Notes under the pieces: generated by a model | The model's input: only the letters and a program-made list of their open reading frames with translations | What the model was told of the DNA's origin: nothing | Databases searched by the model: none | Source of the DNA: Bacillus sp. Marseille-Q3570 | Lineage (GTDB): Bacteria; Bacillota; Bacilli; Bacillales; Fictibacillaceae | Reading direction: 5' to 3' | NCBI RefSeq assembly: GCF_946151055.1 | Contig: NZ_CAMGYZ010000019.1 | Location: forward strand, 17,957 to 81,956 | Length of the DNA: 64,000 bases | Shown: piece by piece, positions 60,232 to 64,000 of the stretch | How the letters are laid out: each line of letters starts with the position of its first letter | Numbering within the stretch: position 1 is the first letter of the stretch | Translations under genes and position numbers: made by a program

Positions 60232-61641
60232 TTGAGTAATGTCTACATTGTTGTTGTCGTCCTTTATTTATTATTGATGATTGGCATGGGAATTTATTAT
60301 GCGAAACGGGAAGTGAGGACAAGTGAAGATTTCATGGTGGCCGGAAGACGCCTTCCAAGAATTGTTCTGATTGGTACTCTATTAGCTACATGGGTCGGTT
60401 CTGGAACTGTTGTGGGAGGGGCCAGCTTTATCTATCAATATGGTCCCTTTGCCTCGATCATCTATTTTGCAGGTGCTCCGATCGGTATATTCATTCTCTA
60501 TTTCATAGCTGATAAGGCACGTTCCTTGAGTAAATATACCATTCCAGAAATGTTGGAAATCAAATTTGGAAAGAATACGAGGACGATCTCTGCGTTATTC
60601 ATCTTATTAGCGTATGTCGGAATCACTTCTTATCAATTCATCGGCGGAGGTTACGTTCTTAGTCTCACTACAGGGATGTCTGTTGAATTAGGTACGTTGA
60701 TAACGGCAGCTGTCGTCATCTTTCTCGCTACGACAGGTGGAATGTTTTCTGTAGCCTATACTGACTTTCTGAGCTCATTCCTCATTGTCCTTGGTTTTAT
60801 CATTGGCATTCCATTCGCTTTATCAGCTGCTGGCGGGTTTGAAGGATTAACGGCTGGATTGGCGGACCATCAATTAGCCTGGGATGGCGGATTGACCTTT
60901 CCTCAATTACTGGGCTTTTTCTTACCAACTTTTCTTCTGATCCTTGGCGACCAGAATATGTACCAACGTTTTTCATCCGCAAAATCTCCCGAAGTCGCCA
61001 AGAAATCTACCATCGGATTCCTGGCTGGAGATCTATTGATCATGGGGCTTGCGATTTTGCTTGCAACTTGTTCGATCGTACTCTTCCCGAATATTCCTCC
61101 AGATACAGCTATTCTAGAACTTGCAGCGAGTGGACTGCCAATCGGAATAGGCTCTCTAATTCTAGCTGCATCAGTTGCATTCATCATCACTACTGGAAAC
61201 TCCTACTTGTTATCTTCAGCAGGCAACTTAGTTTACGACTTGATTCAGGGACTGAAAAAGAAAAAAATCGATGAAAGTAAGATTCTTGGTCTTAATCGTT
61301 ATATCGTGATCCTCCTTGGGATTTTTGCCTATAGTCTCGGGCAATTCTTCCCATCTGTGTTGGCTATTCAGATGTACTCCTACACGATGTATGGTGCTGC
61401 AATCACCCCGACGATTCTGGCTAGTTTCCTCTGGAAAAGAGCGACAACTGCTGGTGTTTTGTCATCGATCATGATCGGTGGAGTTGCAACGATCTTCTGG
61501 GAAATCGGTCTTCAGAAACCGATGGACTGGAACAGCGTACTGTTTTCATTACCTCTGTCCTTACTCGCGTTGATCATAGTGAGTTTACTGACAACGCCCA
61601 AAAAGCTTGACGTACAACCGGTAGCAACGATCAATAAATAA
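60232..61641 (+). CDS. Sodium:solute symporter (SSS family)
   Basis: A 469-aa protein with about 13 transmembrane segments: YYAKREVRTSEDFMVAGRRLPRIVLIGTLLATWVGSGTVVGGASFIYQYG is the classic SSS opening, and GDQNMYQRFSSAKSPEVAKKSTIGFLAGD the middle motif. It imports a solute with Na+. The hydrolase downstream (18-bp gap) should act on the same solute or a related peptide. AAAGGAGGAG precedes the TTG start. Confidence 0.88.
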   Translation: MSNVYIVVVVLYLLLMIGMGIYYAKREVRTSEDFMVAGRRLPRIVLIGTLLATWVGSGTVVGGASFIYQYGPFASIIYFAGAPIGIFILYFIADKARSLSKYTIPEMLEIKFGKNTRTISALFILLAYVGITSYQFIGGGYVLSLTTGMSVELGTLITAAVVIFLATTGGMFSVAYTDFLSSFLIVLGFIIGIPFALSAAGGFEGLTAGLADHQLAWDGGLTFPQLLGFFLPTFLLILGDQNMYQRFSSAKSPEVAKKSTIGFLAGDLLIMGLAILLATCSIVLFPNIPPDTAILELAASGLPIGIGSLILAASVAFIITTGNSYLLSSAGNLVYDLIQGLKKKKIDESKILGLNRYIVILLGIFAYSLGQFFPSVLAIQMYSYTMYGAAITPTILASFLWKRATTAGVLSSIMIGGVATIFWEIGLQKPMDWNSVLFSLPLSLLALIIVSLLTTPKKLDVQPVATINK

Positions 61642-61659
61642 AATTGGAGGGTATCAAGG

Positions 61660-62790
61660 ATGAATATCAAAAAGCATATAGAGGTTTTTCGAAGTTATCT
61701 GAAAGAAAATGATCTGACTGCTGCAGTTGTCATGTTGCCGGATCACCAGTATTACTTGACTGGATTCAGGGCTTTAATTTACTCACGGCCCATTTATCTA
61801 GTTGTTGATGCAGAAAAAAGTACGTTGATCGTTCCTGGTCTAGAAGAGCTTCATGCGCTCCAGAAAGCAGAAGTGGATCACGTCGAAGTGTATTACGAAC
61901 ATCCTGAAGAGATGAACACCAATCAGATGAAGGTGGTAAAAGAAGTTTTGACCCACTATCCCCATGGCACCAGGGTGGGATTAGACCTGGGAAGTGCACC
62001 AGCCAGTCTCTATCAATTCCTTTCAGACCTCGATTTTTCCATATCCGATGTAGGAGAACAACTGGTACGAATGCGCTATATAAAAGATGAAGAAGAGATC
62101 GAGATGATGAAAAAAGCGGGTGAATTAGTCAACCTGGGTGTGAAAACTTCCATTGAAGCTTGTATGGAAGGGACAAGTGAATTGGAAATCGATTCAAAAG
62201 GGAATTTGGAGATCTATAAAAAAGCATCGAATGCCTATCAAGAGGCGATATTGGACCTCGTCGTCATGTCACCTTCTGGTAAAGTGAGAACGACGTTACC
62301 GCATGTTTTTTCCAATACAAGGCGTTTCGAAAAGGGAGATGTCATCATCCACAGTCGTCAGGTAGCCCTGAATGGATATCGGGCTGAGTTAGAAAGGACC
62401 ATCTTTGTCGGAGAACCTGATCAAGAACAAAAGAAGATTTTTGAAGTGGCGACAGAAGCCCAATTGAAAGCATTGGAATTCATTCGCCCAGGGGTGAAGG
62501 CGTCAGATGTGGATAAAGTAGCAAGGGATGTCATCAAAAAAGCCGACTTGGAGAAATATGCAGTCCATCGAACAGGACATGGTTTAGGGATATCGGCACA
62601 TGAAGAACCTTATGTCCGATTTGATAATGATCTGATACTGGAAGAAGGCATGGTCTTTTGTATCGAACCAGGAATATATGTTCCAGGCATTGGTGGATTC
62701 AGGCACTCTGATACAGTAGTCATCAGAGAACATGGGGTGGAGTTGATCACGGAGTATCCCAAAACACTCAATCAATTGATCCTTCAATAA
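61660..62790 (+). CDS. M24-family (creatinase/Xaa-Pro peptidase fold) hydrolase with altered metal site
   Basis: A 376-aa two-domain pita-bread protein: creatinase N-domain (1-135) and M24 domain (about 145-376). His in HRTGHGLGI and Glu in CIEPGIY fit M24. However, the usual first Asp lies in VIIHSRQ, the second in GYRAELERT (Glu, as in creatinase L-E-R-T), and the last Glu in GGFRHSDTVVI (Ser). With three of five metal ligands changed it may be a non-metal amidinohydrolase-like enzyme (creatinase, ectoine-hydrolase type) rather than a prolidase. Substrate probably enters through the neighbouring symporter. Confidence 0.72.
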   Translation: MNIKKHIEVFRSYLKENDLTAAVVMLPDHQYYLTGFRALIYSRPIYLVVDAEKSTLIVPGLEELHALQKAEVDHVEVYYEHPEEMNTNQMKVVKEVLTHYPHGTRVGLDLGSAPASLYQFLSDLDFSISDVGEQLVRMRYIKDEEEIEMMKKAGELVNLGVKTSIEACMEGTSELEIDSKGNLEIYKKASNAYQEAILDLVVMSPSGKVRTTLPHVFSNTRRFEKGDVIIHSRQVALNGYRAELERTIFVGEPDQEQKKIFEVATEAQLKALEFIRPGVKASDVDKVARDVIKKADLEKYAVHRTGHGLGISAHEEPYVRFDNDLILEEGMVFCIEPGIYVPGIGGFRHSDTVVIREHGVELITEYPKTLNQLILQ

Positions 62791-63046
62791 TTCAAATATC
62801 AGATATGTAGCCTCTTTATCGTTATCGATATTTTGTAATAATCATGTTTGGCATCCGCTTAACCAAATCCTAGAAATGGAGCTGTCCTTATGACGTCCGC
62901 TGTCGAGAGTATAATTGGGGATACCTGTTTAATTTGCAATTATCTTGCGGTAATGAAATTAAATATCAAATATAAAGGAAATATCTTCTTGACAGTCGAA
63001 TATTAGCCTAGAACCATATTTAACTATTCCGATGAGGAGGATTCTT

Positions 63047-63556
63047 GTGCGTTCACGACCATTATTTATTGAAAATCCAGAGCATGATAGGTATGTTAGT
63101 CTTGTGCCTGATGGAGATATTGAAGAAATACTTAGTAAGCAACGAACTAAGACCATTACCCTCTTAAGCAGTGTATCAGAAGAGTCAGCAAGTAAGGCGT
63201 ACGCACCAGGGAAATGGACTTTAAAAGAAGTGATTGGGCATATGACCGACTCGGAACGTGTGATGTCGTATCGAATGCTTGCCATTGCACGAAATGAAAG
63301 TGCACCACTCCCAGCAATGGATCAGGATCAATACGTTTCTGCGGCAAACTTCAACAAATTATCCTGGGAGCAGTTACTAGCTGGTTTAGACACGGTACGC
63401 TCCAACACGTTAAGCCTTATTTCAACCATTGATGACGCAGCGTGGGTTCGTAATGGAACTGTAATGAACAGCCCAGTTTCGATAGGTACCATTGCATATG
63501 GCATTGCCGGGCACGAGTTACATCATATGAAAGTGATTAGTGATAAATACTTATAA
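63047..63556 (+). CDS. DinB-family protein
   Basis: A 169-aa DinB-superfamily bundle (YfiT-like): GKWTLKEVIGHMTDSERVMSYRML provides the first metal His, and GTIAYGIAGHELHHMKVISDKYL the H-E-L-H-H motif at the end. Likely a thiol-transfer or stress-related protein. GTG 63047 follows GAGGAGGATTCTT. A terminator follows at 63575. Confidence 0.83.
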   Translation: MRSRPLFIENPEHDRYVSLVPDGDIEEILSKQRTKTITLLSSVSEESASKAYAPGKWTLKEVIGHMTDSERVMSYRMLAIARNESAPLPAMDQDQYVSAANFNKLSWEQLLAGLDTVRSNTLSLISTIDDAAWVRNGTVMNSPVSIGTIAYGIAGHELHHMKVISDKYL

Positions 63557-63574
63557 GTCAATTTCTATTAATGA

Positions 63575-63616
63575 AAAAACCTAATTTCTCATTTAATGCT
63601 GAAAAATTAGGTTTTT
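63575..63616 (+). terminator. Rho-independent terminator
   Basis: AAAAACCTAATTT (63575-63587) pairs with AAATTAGGTTTTT (63604-63616). Confidence 0.88.
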
Positions 63617-63846
63617 TAATATTGAAACTTCCTTAACGTTATAAATCTGCATTTCCCTGACGCTAGGTGGCATTTGGAATAGGGTTAATATTATTTAGTC
63701 CCATATTATTATGGTCAATATCATTTGGTAAGTGGATGACAGTGATAATACAAGGGATGTTATGGGTTATTGCTTTTGCATTTTTTTATAAGTGCCGCCG
63801 ATAAAAGACATTCACGTATAGGCAAAAAAAATTGAAGTTTTACTTA

Positions 63847-63872
63847 TTAAATAAAAGGGGGCTATTCTTCAA
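63847..63872 (+). repeat. Short dispersed intergenic repeat
   Basis: TTAAATAAAAGGGGGCT followed by ATTCTTCAA; related to 13171 and 13702. Confidence 0.5.
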
Positions 63873-63878
63873 GTGAAC

Positions 63879-64000
63879 TGTACCCTTAAAAATAGACAGT
63901 TTAATAAAAGGACCTAAGCAGCTAAGAGGTGACCCCGGAATTGTTCTGGGGTCATTCTTTTTAATCCCCATTGATACCTAAAGGAATTGTAGTATTCCAC
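63879..64000 (-). mobile_element. End of an IS3-family (IS150-like) insertion sequence
   Basis: The minus strand encodes VEYYNSFRYQWGLKKRMTPE-like sequence (exact: W-G-L-K-R-M-T-P-E-Q-F-R-G-H-L-L-A-A then stop at 63916-63914), the standard C-terminus of an IS150-type transposase OrfB. TGTACCC at 63879 is the probable terminal repeat. The rest of the element is beyond the window. Confidence 0.8.
63914..64000 (-). CDS. IS3-family transposase OrfB, C-terminal end (partial)
   Basis: The last 28 codons are visible, open to the window edge. YQW-x-L-K-x-M-T-P-x-x-x-x-x-H-L-L is the conserved end after the DDE domain of IS150-group transposases. The catalytic part is not in the window, so activity cannot be judged. 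Confidence 0.78.
   Translation of the reverse strand: MEYYNSFRYQWGLKRMTPEQFRGHLLAA

Larger units (their letters stand above)
63557..63878 (+). other. Intergenic region between DinB and the IS end
   Basis: Holds the DinB terminator, a doubtful 45-codon membrane-type frame (63667-63804, no ribosome binding site, one helix and Lys/Arg end) and a short dispersed repeat. Confidence 0.5.

Noticed and set aside
63667..63804. 45-aa membrane protein gene
   Set aside because: Open frame with a helix but no ribosome binding site; mentioned only as intergenic content.

Overview
The window looks like chromosome of a low-GC, endospore-forming Bacillaceae. It shows strong AGGAGG-type ribosome binding sites, many TTG and GTG starts, an AprE-type secreted subtilisin, a KinB-like sporulation-type histidine kinase, two DUF3231 proteins, a manganese catalase and a YdhG/Fra-type protein. 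No species assignment is attempted, and no rRNA or tRNA gene was seen.

Layout. 0-6 kb: end of a nucleotidase gene, a Ktr-type K+ channel pair behind a structured leader, a sulfotransferase beside a Gly-rich protein, and a MATE pump. 6.3-10.3 kb: an AT-rich minus-strand operon encoding a 19-aa peptide (missing from ordinary gene calls), an ACP, an MccB-like E1 enzyme, an LpxL-like acyltransferase and an MFS exporter. It reads as a small peptide natural-product locus. 10.4-14.5 kb: an island of tiny, mostly membrane proteins separated by short dispersed repeats, plus an APH-like kinase. 14.8-25.6 kb: HxlR/DHA2 efflux pair, DMT transporter, acetyltransferase, subtilisin, WYL regulator with a GyrI-like neighbour, and a second sulfotransferase. 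25.8-36.9 kb: histidine kinase, DinB, Fra and VOC proteins, creatininase-like enzyme, a GrdB-like protein with an in-frame TGA at its redox site, a MarR-GNAT fusion with AzlCD, YbaK and HD-GYP proteins. 37-49 kb: PhoD, SRPBCC, TetR, DUF3231/Mn-catalase, then a carnitine-to-betaine operon with its own ABC importer. 49.5-64 kb: hydrolase, M23 protein, sugar-dehydrogenase-like beta-propeller, DUF1259, the PpsR-PPDK pair, a MarR/SSS symporter/M24 operon, DinB and the end of an IS3-family element.

How the genes work together. The TetR gene and the carnitine operon share the same 14-bp operator inside their promoter spacers although they lie 3.5 kb apart, so one regulator probably controls both. 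The carnitine genes cover uptake, oxidation to dehydrocarnitine, acetyl-CoA-dependent cleavage and release of glycine betaine. The MarR gene at 59.8 kb has an operator over its -35 box and leads a symporter-hydrolase unit.

Most notable observations: (1) a probable selenoprotein, with UGA at the U-x-x-C position of a GrdB-family protein and a bSECIS-like hairpin 18 nt downstream; (2) the peptide/E1/ACP/acyltransferase locus; (3) a 74-bp repeat in three copies of equal length; (4) a seven-unit array with exact 21-bp period; (5) three small genes each broken by one in-frame TAA; (6) adjacent decayed copies of the sulfotransferase and Gly-rich genes at 36.9 kb.
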